Below the pieces are notes generated by a model, which ran no database searches, was not told where the DNA came from, and saw nothing but the letters and a program-made list of their open reading frames with translations. Of a DNA stretch of 52,867 nucleotides, positions 1 through 7,819 are shown one piece after another (within the stretch, counting starts at the first letter, position 1; the number at the start of each line of letters is the position of its first letter). The position numbers were made by a program, and so were the translations under genes. Source of the DNA: Kiritimatiellota bacterium (GTDB taxonomy: Bacteria; Verrucomicrobiota; Lentisphaeria; Oligosphaerales; JAADHN01). Location of the stretch: the NCBI GenBank assembly GCA_013151865.1, contig JAADHN010000080.1:27647-80513 (forward strand). The letters run 5' to 3'.

Positions 1-358
1 GGGCCGCACCTCAGGTGCGGCAGCAACAGCCCGCTGTTGCGGCAATCCTGGCGGGGTAGCCATTTTGCTTCTCGCCGGCACGGACCGCCAATCCCGGGTC
101 CGTCGCCCTTCGACAATGCGCGGGGCCCACCTCGCCTCGACGTCTTTCCACGCACGGTTTCGCATGACGGGCATGATGCTGTTTTGTGGGGTCCGACAAA
201 CCTCGAAACGCCGGGCAGGTTCGAGCACGGTAACGAACACGACGGTGAGAAGTGGGCGTTCGGTTTTACCAATCTGTCGAACTGAAATCGTTGCGTTCAG
301 GGCTATGTTGTGCCGAATGCCCGTAATGGCCTGAGCCGGATTCTGCGTGACACTCCCC
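1..358. other. Leader region at window edge with two adjacent palindromes
   Basis: No convincing gene was found here. At the very edge, GCCGCACCT and AGGTGCGGC (3-11 and 13-21) form a palindrome around one central base. GCAACAGC and GCTGTTGC (23-30 and 33-40) follow directly with a 2-base centre. The stretch from 41 to 358 shows nothing recognisable beyond the presumed promoter of the YgbA-family gene. The palindromes could be the terminator of a gene lying outside the window or part of a repeat. Confidence 0.35.
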
Positions 359-802
359 ATGAGAAACCACCGAAAACGAGAACAGCGCACTGTCACCGTA
401 ATGGTTCGCATGTTTTGCCGCGCTCGCCACGCCGGCAAAAAAACCCCATGCCCAGAGTGTGCGGAATTGACGAGGTACGCCCTGGCACGAATCGGAAACT
501 GTCGCTACGGGACTGACAAGCCTGCCTGCCTGGCTTGCCCCACCCATTGCTTCAAGCCCGACATGCGGGCGCGCATTCGTGCGGTCATGCGGTACGCGGG
601 GCCGCGGATGCTGGTCCGCCACCCGATCCTGGCTTTGCATCACATCCGCGACGGCCGACGCGGGAAACGCTCCCCGCATGCAGGGGTGCAACCCGCGAAA
701 GCTGCCGCGGGCAAGGGACCGACCAAACCGGCGAACAGTGCCGATCCGCGGACGTCGGGACGGACGCGGGAACGATTTGATGCGCGCAAGAGTAGCCAAT
801 GA
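359..802 (+). CDS. ygbA: YgbA-family protein (nitrous oxide-stimulated promoter family)
   Basis: A 147-residue cysteine-rich protein matching the YgbA_NO family (PF11756). In enterobacteria ygbA belongs to the NsrR nitric-oxide regulon and helps growth under nitrosative stress; its biochemical role is not settled. The family signature is visible as CPEC (Cys31, Cys34), then CRYG (Cys48), KPACLACPTHC (Cys57, Cys60, Cys64) and the highly conserved tail RAVMRYAGPRMLVRHPI near residues 74-90. The cysteines could bind a metal or Fe-S cluster. The basic, low-complexity tail after residue 100 is longer than usual and poorly conserved. The ATG at 359 is chosen because the conserved region follows at once; a GTG at 347 is an alternative. 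Neither has a clear Shine-Dalgarno. It stands alone in front of the glycosidase operon, and I see no NsrR-like operator. Confidence 0.88.
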   Translation: MRNHRKREQRTVTVMVRMFCRARHAGKKTPCPECAELTRYALARIGNCRYGTDKPACLACPTHCFKPDMRARIRAVMRYAGPRMLVRHPILALHHIRDGRRGKRSPHAGVQPAKAAAGKGPTKPANSADPRTSGRTRERFDARKSSQ

Positions 803-1306
803 TCCGCGCTGACCTGAACTTTTCACGCGTCGCCCGGAAGGTGAAGCGCGTTGCCGCTCTTCCGACGCCGGCGCAGAAATCGAGTTCTGTCGCAGCATCG
901 GCAGCAACCGTTTCCCGGCGAGTGTGGATCGACACAATACGGTCGGCTTCATGAACTGTTCGGATTAATCGGCGTCATGGACAGGAAGCCGGATGCGGTG
1001 TCCGGAACCATCGCCGTCGGGACGGGGCACAGCACGATGAAGACATGCCTGCGACGGACACCGGCGGGGCGCGGCCCACGTGTGAGTCGACCAACTTTGA
1101 TTAATCCCCTCCCCCTTTTGACTTCGTCGCGAAAGGGCCCGGCTCACACGGATTCACGTCATTGAGTCGAGTGCCGGACAGGGCTGGGTTGAAACACCGC
1201 CTCCGTTGGTGGGTGGGCGACAGCAATATGCTGAGAATATGTGAGATACGGCATCGCAGGAGATGGCTCATGCACTATTCGGGGTAAGCGAGGGTTTTGT
1301 GAGTCA
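803..1306. other. Intergenic region upstream of the glycosidase operon
   Basis: This gap separates the YgbA-family gene from the first glycosidase. The first 320 bases show no gene or strong secondary structure. The remainder is largely repeat copy R1. The glycosidase promoter must lie in or around the repeat. Confidence 0.5.
1123..1275 (+). repeat. Dispersed ~150-bp repeat, copy R1
   Basis: First of three same-strand copies in the window (R2 at 36428-36575, R3 at 51916-52054). Shared blocks in order are TTCGTCGCRA-AGGG, CGGATTCA-GTCATTG-GTCGA, TTGAAACACCGCCT, a GGTGGGCGACAG-like block, and GCATCGCAG. The core TGAAACACCGCCTC is identical in all three. R1 is the most diverged copy. It is intergenic, and its end overlaps the most upstream possible start of the following gene, which argues for a downstream start for that gene. 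No transposase or clear terminal inverted repeats are visible. Confidence 0.8.
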
Positions 1307-4132
1307 ATGCCTGATTTGGAGTCGGCCTTGCCAAAGCTGCTGTTCCAACGCACACGTATTCGAGTCTCCGCCATGGTCGCTATTCCGACCTTTGCACTAT
1401 TGGGGCCCGCGGGTTCGGCTGTGGCGTCCGCCGAATGTGCCCGTCCCATGGTGTACGGCTGCGGCATCACCTGGGGAAAATGGCTTGGTTTGACCCCGGA
1501 GCCGGCCAAAGCGTTCGACCGGCTCAGCCTGGACCGCATCCGGGCCATGGGCGGCACGAACGTACCGGCCAATTTGGCCTGGATCGATATCGAGCCGCAT
1601 CCCGGAGAGTTTCACTGGGACTACGTTGATCATCAGGTCGCGGAAGCACGCAGGCGTGGCCTGGAGATCTTCGCCTACACCGGCCTGACTCCTGATTGGG
1701 CCCTGCCCGCCAACGCACCGAAGAAGCCCGGCATCGGCTATCGTTTTCCCCCGGACGAGCGCTTCATTCCGCAGTTCGAGGAGTTTTTCACCCGCTTGGC
1801 CCGCCGCTATCGGGGACGTGTGCGGTATTACGAATTCTGGAACGAACCCAACGGCTGCAGTTGGATCAACGACAATTGTGCCAACGGACACATGGCCGCG
1901 TCCTACGTGCCCTGGCTCCAACGCTGGTATCGGGCCATGAAACAGGGAGACCCGGACTGTGTGCTGGCCATCGGCGGTTTGGATTACCACCAGGGCGTGA
2001 AAAACGGCTGGCGGTACATCGAGGATGTGTACAAAGCCGGGGGCGGTCCGTTCTTCGATGCCGTGGCGATTCACCCGTACGGCTCACCACTGCACTGGGA
2101 AGCCATCGACGATGCCTACGCCGTGCTCCTCCGGCACGGGAACGGCGACCGGTGCCTGTGGCTGAACGAGTACGGCTGGAACACTTCGGACGAACGCCGG
2201 AAATCGGAATGCCTCAAGACTGTGCTCACGGCTCTGGCGGGACCGCGGTACGCCATGGTGTTTCAGGCAAGTTACCTGGTGCTGACCGACCTGCCGGGAA
2301 CCGACGACCGCACCGGACATGATTACGGCTTGTGCGCCCGGGACCGGCGCCGGGGCACGATTACGGCGCGCCCCAGTTACACGCAGTTCCGTAGGATTGC
2401 GCACGCGGCAGCGGGCGCCGGGCAGGAGCAAACGCCTCGGCCGGTTTCCCCCTTTCGCACGGGCTCGCCCCCTGCACGCAGTCCGGTCCCGCCCGGATTC
2501 ATGCTCTGGTTCGCGGCGCCGGGGTGCGACCCGGGCGGGAACGGCGACGATATGGGGCCACCAACGGCCGTCCGACGCAAATGGATGGACCGGGCCGGGG
2601 TCAACACCGCAACATTCACGATCAGTTGGGCCGACACCGAACCGAAGCCGCCCATAAACGGCCGTCATAAATTCGATTTTTCCCGGGTCCGGCCCTCACG
2701 CTGGGTGCGAAAACACCCGTACATCATTGCCAAACTCCACTTCTTCGACAATCCGTGGGCCGGGGTCTTCCGGTTCAAGGACATCCCGCGGTACAATCGG
2801 CGCTTGGCTGAATGGGCCGAAGCCGCCTGCCGATTCGCACGCGAGCGCTACGGGGTGACGCTCTTTCAGACCGGCGGCAACGAACGCGACCTCGTGGCCC
2901 CGGAAACCTATCGCCCCCACTTCCCGGACTGGCATTTTTTTTACATGGATCCGGTCAAGGCCGTGCATCGCGGCATGAAAAAGGCCGGGGCCGACAACCG
3001 TCTCATTATCGGCAACCTCTGCTACTCCGACCGCGAACACATCAGCGCCCTGTACGATGCGGGCGCCAAAGGGTATTTCGAAGTCCTTGCCATCCACGCG
3101 TACGGTCCGCGCGGCGTGTATGTGGACATGGATCAGATCATCGAAAGCCACCAGGAAGTGGCGGCGCGCGGCGATCCGGACATCCCCATCCTGGTCACTG
3201 AAGGCTGGTCCTGTTTCCCGCTCCCGGACAGCATCGACAAGGACCAGGCCTTCCGACGCGGTCCGCGACCGTACACGTCGCGGGAGGTCGAGCATTACCG
3301 GCAGACCGTACTCGACGGCTGGCGCAACCTCACCACCTTGCGACCGGGACAATACGATCCATCGTGGCTGCTCGGCGCCCGCTACTTCGTGCTCAACGAT
3401 CATTGGGGAGGACGACACTGGCAGGACCGAGCCAAACCCAAGTTCGACGAAAAGGGCCGTCTGATTGGATTCAACCTCGACGGATACTGGATTGCCACGC
3501 GCGACCCGAACTGGGTCAAGCCCTTCCTCCGGCCCTGGGGCCTGATCGATATCGAGGGCCGTCCGAAAGGGGATGTGGTCGAACGTTTCCCGCCGTACAT
3601 TCCCCTGCACAGTCTCCGGGCCCGACTCGAGGCCAAGTTATCCGAAGTCCCATATCATCCCCGCCGCAAAGATTGGACGGCGCCCGAAGCGACGGCCGGA
3701 CAACCGTACACCGTGTCAGTCGAGTTTTTGAATCTCGAGCAGACCCCCATGACCGGTCTCCTGTTCAGTGTGGGCGAAAAAACCGCGGCGGATTGGCCTG
3801 GTGGGTATGCGTTTGCCTTTGTCAACGGGCAGCTCCAACGGCCGGTTCCGCCCGCAAATGCGCACAAGATTCGGGCCGAGCGGCTCGGACCGCCGCCGCC
3901 CGACATGGTCGGGCCCGGGCAAAAAGTTCGGCTCACATACCGCATTGTGTTCTCGCCCGATCTGGCGGGACACACCGACCGCGGCTGGCGCAAGCGGGTA
4001 CGCCCCTACGTCGACCTCTGGTATGTCTGGCGTGGGCGTCCCTACCACACCGACGCCTGGCTTCCCCGGGTCGTGGTGCGCGCACCGAAAACGCAAAACC
4101 CCGGCCGGTCGACCGACAAGAGAGGGCCATAG
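1307..4132 (+). CDS. Secreted bimodular clan GH-A glycoside hydrolase
   Basis: A 941-residue protein with two TIM-barrel glycosidase-like domains in tandem. Domain 1 (about 45-370) resembles GH39/GH5-like retaining enzymes: YYEFWNEPNG supplies a candidate acid/base Glu180 and LWLNEYGW a candidate nucleophile Glu288. Domain 2 (about 395-780) has TGGNERD (Glu526) and ILVTEGWS (Glu632) in the equivalent places. The C-terminal 150 residues look like a beta-sandwich. An N-terminal hydrophobic stretch, AIPTFALLGPAGSAVASA, indicates export. The ATG at 1307 is preferred over 1241, which lies inside repeat R1; an ATG at 1373 is possible. It is followed 68 bases later by another glycosidase gene on the same strand. 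Substrate is unknown; family assignment below clan level is not possible by eye. Confidence 0.78.
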   Translation: MPDLESALPKLLFQRTRIRVSAMVAIPTFALLGPAGSAVASAECARPMVYGCGITWGKWLGLTPEPAKAFDRLSLDRIRAMGGTNVPANLAWIDIEPHPGEFHWDYVDHQVAEARRRGLEIFAYTGLTPDWALPANAPKKPGIGYRFPPDERFIPQFEEFFTRLARRYRGRVRYYEFWNEPNGCSWINDNCANGHMAASYVPWLQRWYRAMKQGDPDCVLAIGGLDYHQGVKNGWRYIEDVYKAGGGPFFDAVAIHPYGSPLHWEAIDDAYAVLLRHGNGDRCLWLNEYGWNTSDERRKSECLKTVLTALAGPRYAMVFQASYLVLTDLPGTDDRTGHDYGLCARDRRRGTITARPSYTQFRRIAHAAAGAGQEQTPRPVSPFRTGSPPARSPVPPGFMLWFAAPGCDPGGNGDDMGPPTAVRRKWMDRAGVNTATFTISWADTEPKPPINGRHKFDFSRVRPSRWVRKHPYIIAKLHFFDNPWAGVFRFKDIPRYNRRLAEWAEAACRFARERYGVTLFQTGGNERDLVAPETYRPHFPDWHFFYMDPVKAVHRGMKKAGADNRLIIGNLCYSDREHISALYDAGAKGYFEVLAIHAYGPRGVYVDMDQIIESHQEVAARGDPDIPILVTEGWSCFPLPDSIDKDQAFRRGPRPYTSREVEHYRQTVLDGWRNLTTLRPGQYDPSWLLGARYFVLNDHWGGRHWQDRAKPKFDEKGRLIGFNLDGYWIATRDPNWVKPFLRPWGLIDIEGRPKGDVVERFPPYIPLHSLRARLEAKLSEVPYHPRRKDWTAPEATAGQPYTVSVEFLNLEQTPMTGLLFSVGEKTAADWPGGYAFAFVNGQLQRPVPPANAHKIRAERLGPPPPDMVGPGQKVRLTYRIVFSPDLAGHTDRGWRKRVRPYVDLWYVWRGRPYHTDAWLPRVVVRAPKTQNPGRSTDKRGP

Positions 4133-4200
4133 GCCCCTGGCCGACCCGCTCGGCGCACCGGGCACGGAACAATAAGACAAGAAAAGAGGGGGTTGCCGCC

Positions 4201-7200
4201 GTGAAACGCACCATGCTGCAAAGATGCGGCATACTTGGCGCCTTCATGCCTCTGTTCCTGGGGGCCGTGCCGCTTGAGATTGCACCGAACGGTTCGTTCG
4301 AGTTCGACCGGAACCGGGACGGACAGCCGGACGGTTGGAAACCCGTCCTTTTCGATTCCCCGGCCAAGGCCCTCTGGGTGCATGACGTGGCGCACACCGG
4401 GCGGTCCAGCGTGCTGCTTGCGGACTCCGCACACCCCGCGGACCGTTCCTGGCACGCGAACACCGCACGCTGGGTCACCCGGATTCAGCGCACGGCGCGC
4501 CCGGGGCAACCGGTGACCGCCACGGTCTGGATCCGCACGCGGTTGACCGCCGGGGACGCCAAGATCGTGCTGGCTTGGTTCTCCGGCTCCAAGTGGCTGC
4601 ACGAAAACGGGTCCCAACCCGTGCGGGGCAGTTCGGACTGGACCCGACGGTCCGTAACGGCCCAGGCCCCGAAGAACGCGGACCGGGTGGCGGTATACCT
4701 GATCCTCAACAACGGGCGCGGCCAGGCTTGGTTTGATGACGTGCTTGCACTGCGCGGCACACGTCCGCCGTCCGACTTCCGGTCCATCGATATCCGCGCC
4801 GCTTGCAACACCGGTTTCCGGGACAGCGTCGCCGGCGACGGGCGCGGCGGCTGGACCGATCAGGGCGCCAACGACCTCCGCGCCATCCCGGCCGGGGAGC
4901 AGACATTCCGGGGCGTGCCCTTCGACATCGTCGACCCGGCAAAGAACGGCGGCAGGGCATGCATCGTTCTGCGCGGCGGTCACGGCCGGCAGGATTTTGC
5001 GAATTCCGCGAGCTTTGACGTGGGGCGCAAAGCGGGTGTGCTGTACTTTCTTCACGCCTGCGCCTGGGCCGGGCGCAAAGGGACACAGATCGGTGAATAT
5101 GTCGTGCGCTACACCGACGGCAAGACGCTCCGCGTCCCGCTGCGGGTCGGCCGTGAAATCTTCGATTGGTGGACGCCGGCGGACACCGACGAGTGCGCCA
5201 TCGGTTGGCAAGGGACCAACGCGGAAAGCAGCAATATCGCTCTTGGCATCTTCCCCTGGCGCAACCCGCGGCCCGATGTCGTCGTCCGATCCGTCACGGC
5301 ACGGACGTCGGGGAAAGGTCCGGTCCTCATGCTTGCGGCGGTCACCGCGGGCACCGGCGAGCCGGTGTTTCCGGAACTGCCCATCGAGTACCGTTTCACG
5401 GACACCGCGGGCTGGTACACCTGGGACTTCCCCCTCGACGACCCCGAACTCGGCGAGCTGGACCTGAGTAAACTGCTTGATCGACCGGCCGGCAAGCACG
5501 GTTTCGTTCGAGTGGACGAAGCCGGGCACTTTCGGTTCGCGGACGGCACGCCGGTTCGTTTTTTTGGCACGAACCTTGTGGGCGCCCGTTGCTGCCCGAC
5601 AAAGGAACAGGCCCGGAAGTGGGCCGCACGACTGGCCGCCTACGGCGTGAACCTCCTGCGCTTTCACGCCTTCGACAGCGCCTGGGCGCCAATCATCGAC
5701 GCATCGGGCGGAAACACGCGTAAACTCGACCCCAACGCCTTGGAACGCATGGACTACTTCATTGCGGAACTCCGCAAGCGCGGTGTCTACGTGTACCTCG
5801 ATCTGTTGGACTACCGGAAATTCCTGCCGGGCGACAAAGTGCGCGAGGCGGACAGAATGGCGACGCACTGGGAGCACTCGATGAAGGGGGCCTCGATCTT
5901 CAATCCCCGTCTGGTCGAACTCCAGAAAGAGTATGCCACACTCCTGCTCACCCACCGTAACCCCTTCACCGGCTTGCGGTACGTGGACGATCCCGCCGTG
6001 GCCGTCGTCGAGATCACCAACGAAAACTCGGTCTTCTACCTGAGCAACGAACGGCTCATCTTGCCAAGTTACGCGGCGGAGCTGAAGAAACTGTGGAACC
6101 GTTGGTTGCTGACGCGGTACGGCACGCGAACCGCCCTGGCCAAGGCCTGGACACGCCCCGACGGTTTCTGCGCCTTGCGCAAGGACGAAACTCCGGAAAA
6201 CGGTTCGGTGACGTTGCCGACGCGCCACCTCTACCTCGATCCGGCTCGGGCCGGAAACGACCCGCTCAAAGCCCCCGAGCGTCTCACGGACGTAACTCGA
6301 TTCCTCTATGAGATCGAGACAGCGTATTATCGGCAGATGACCGCGCACCTCCGCAAGATCGGGCTCAAGTGCCCCATCACCGGCACAAACCAGGATTTCT
6401 CGGCGGCAAGCAACCGGGCCAATGCCTTTTGCGACGTCATGACCCGCAACAATTACTGGTGTCATCCGAGCGTACGGGCAAAACCGTACCCCCGCTTCCG
6501 CAATCTGTCGGTGATCGGCTCCGACCTGTGCACGAATTCGTGTCCGGTAACAAACGTCGCATCGAGCGCCGTGGTCGGCAAGCCCATGATTTCGCCGGAG
6601 TTCAACTTCCCATGGCCCAACGAGTTTCGCGCCGAGTCCCTACCGCTCATGGCCTGCTACGGCTCGCTTCAAGACTGGGACGGCCTACTGTTTTTCGCAT
6701 ACGCCCCGGAGCGGAAGGCCCTCAGCTACTTCGGAAACACCAAAGACCCGGTGCGCTGGGGGCAGTACCCCATGGCCGCACTCCTGTTTCACCGCCGGGA
6801 CATCGACCCGGCGCGGACCACGGTGTGCACGGTCTTCTCCGCAAAAGCGACCTTCGCGTCGCGTGCGCGCCGGATGGAGGACCCGTATGCACCGTACCGA
6901 ATCGTCCCCTGGATCAGCAAACTGCGCAACTTGTACTACGACGATACATTGCGCAGCGACGCCGACTTGGTCCTGCGTTTCGCACCGTCGGCGACGGAGT
7001 TCGCCATGGACGGCAAACGTGTGCTGGTGGTCCCCGGTGCGGGCGCCGACACGCGGAAAACCCCCGACTTGCCCGGACGCCGCCTGCATCAACACCTGCT
7101 CGAGGCGTACGCCAGGCTCGGCCTGCCCGGTGCGGCCCCGCTCTCCGAAGCCGGGCGCATTTTCCGCAGCGATACAGGACAACTGCTGATCGACACGAGA

Positions 7201-7722
7201 GTTCGCCGTTTCACCGCTGTGGCGCCGCGCGTCCGGATCGTGGCCGGGTTCTTCCCTGCCGCCGGCAGGACCGAACCGGCTGTGCTCGGGGACGTCCGGG
7301 TGGCCTGCCGCACGCCCTTCGCCACCATCGGCGTCATCGCCCTGGACGATGCCCCGGACCTGCGGAGTTCGCACAAACTCCTGGTTACGGCGGTGGCCCG
7401 CGCCGAAAATACGGGACAGGCGACCCTGGCGACGGGAAAGCGCCGTGCGAACTCCGCAGAGAACGAGCGCGTCGTGGACGCCGACACCGGCACCCTCCTG
7501 CCTCAGAAAGGCAGCATTCCTATCGCGGAATTCGGGCGTGAGCCGGTGCTGGCGGAACCCGTTGACGCCCATGTGACCGTGCCCGGCGCAGACTGGAAGG
7601 CTTTTGCCCTGGACGAACGTGGCCGACGGCGCACGGCACTGCCCGTCCAACCCGACGCCGACGGCAGCCGCGTCGAACTCCGCAACGCCCGCTCCCCCTG
7701 GATTCTCCTGATCCGGCCATGA
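4201..7722 (+). CDS. Secreted CBM-containing clan GH-A glycoside hydrolase
   Basis: A 1173-residue exported protein. After a signal peptide (about 1-22) comes a CBM4/9-like jelly-roll module starting NGSFEFDRNRDGQPDGW and ending with the typical WFDDV (about 25-185). A second beta-rich region spans about 190-425. A TIM barrel begins near FRFADGTPVRFFGTNLVG (about 445). Candidate catalytic residues are Glu608 in VVEITNENSVF (acid/base) and Glu800 in MISPEFNFPW (nucleophile), typical of GH5-like cellulase-fold enzymes. The tail (about 950-1173) resembles the C-terminal sandwich of GH-A enzymes. The GTG at 4201 follows an AGAGGGGG Shine-Dalgarno; an ATG at 4213 is an alternative. The 68- and 97-base gaps to its neighbours support one operon. 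The gene carries three copies of the 13-bp palindrome described separately. Substrate unknown. Confidence 0.8.
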   Translation: MKRTMLQRCGILGAFMPLFLGAVPLEIAPNGSFEFDRNRDGQPDGWKPVLFDSPAKALWVHDVAHTGRSSVLLADSAHPADRSWHANTARWVTRIQRTARPGQPVTATVWIRTRLTAGDAKIVLAWFSGSKWLHENGSQPVRGSSDWTRRSVTAQAPKNADRVAVYLILNNGRGQAWFDDVLALRGTRPPSDFRSIDIRAACNTGFRDSVAGDGRGGWTDQGANDLRAIPAGEQTFRGVPFDIVDPAKNGGRACIVLRGGHGRQDFANSASFDVGRKAGVLYFLHACAWAGRKGTQIGEYVVRYTDGKTLRVPLRVGREIFDWWTPADTDECAIGWQGTNAESSNIALGIFPWRNPRPDVVVRSVTARTSGKGPVLMLAAVTAGTGEPVFPELPIEYRFTDTAGWYTWDFPLDDPELGELDLSKLLDRPAGKHGFVRVDEAGHFRFADGTPVRFFGTNLVGARCCPTKEQARKWAARLAAYGVNLLRFHAFDSAWAPIIDASGGNTRKLDPNALERMDYFIAELRKRGVYVYLDLLDYRKFLPGDKVREADRMATHWEHSMKGASIFNPRLVELQKEYATLLLTHRNPFTGLRYVDDPAVAVVEITNENSVFYLSNERLILPSYAAELKKLWNRWLLTRYGTRTALAKAWTRPDGFCALRKDETPENGSVTLPTRHLYLDPARAGNDPLKAPERLTDVTRFLYEIETAYYRQMTAHLRKIGLKCPITGTNQDFSAASNRANAFCDVMTRNNYWCHPSVRAKPYPRFRNLSVIGSDLCTNSCPVTNVASSAVVGKPMISPEFNFPWPNEFRAESLPLMACYGSLQDWDGLLFFAYAPERKALSYFGNTKDPVRWGQYPMAALLFHRRDIDPARTTVCTVFSAKATFASRARRMEDPYAPYRIVPWISKLRNLYYDDTLRSDADLVLRFAPSATEFAMDGKRVLVVPGAGADTRKTPDLPGRRLHQHLLEAYARLGLPGAAPLSEAGRIFRSDTGQLLIDTRVRRFTAVAPRVRIVAGFFPAAGRTEPAVLGDVRVACRTPFATIGVIALDDAPDLRSSHKLLVTAVARAENTGQATLATGKRRANSAENERVVDADTGTLLPQKGSIPIAEFGREPVLAEPVDAHVTVPGADWKAFALDERGRRRTALPVQPDADGSRVELRNARSPWILLIRP
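4419..4431. repeat. Iterated 13-bp palindrome TGCGGACTCCGCA
   Basis: Exact palindrome within the CBM region of the second glycosidase gene; reads as LADSA with T at codon position 3. Confidence 0.85.
7361..7373. repeat. Iterated 13-bp palindrome, TGCGGAGTTCGCA variant
   Basis: Lies near the 3' end of the second glycosidase gene; encodes LRSSH, a different codon phase from the copy at 4419. Confidence 0.8.
7446..7458. repeat. Iterated 13-bp palindrome, TGCGAACTCCGCA variant
   Basis: Reverse complement of the 7361 copy, only 73 bases away in the same gene; encodes RANSAE. Confidence 0.8.
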
Positions 7723-7819
7723 GAGAAAAGGCGGTCGTGCAGCAGCGATGAAAGGGAATTGCCCACGGGGCCCGTGTCGACCGCATTCAGTTGAATGAGT
7801 TCTTGCACAGGAATCTACC

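Noticed and set aside
266-952. 228-codon minus-strand frame covering the YgbA-family gene
   Set aside because: The plus strand encodes an unmistakable YgbA domain; the minus translation is low-complexity Arg/Ser/Pro.
5763-5776. TGCGGAACTCCGCA as another copy of the 13-bp palindrome
   Set aside because: It has an extra central base and is explained by codons for AELRK, so it was not counted.
4042-6465. Open reading frame of 807 codons on the minus strand
   Set aside because: Antisense to the CBM/GH-A gene, whose catalytic motifs are clear.
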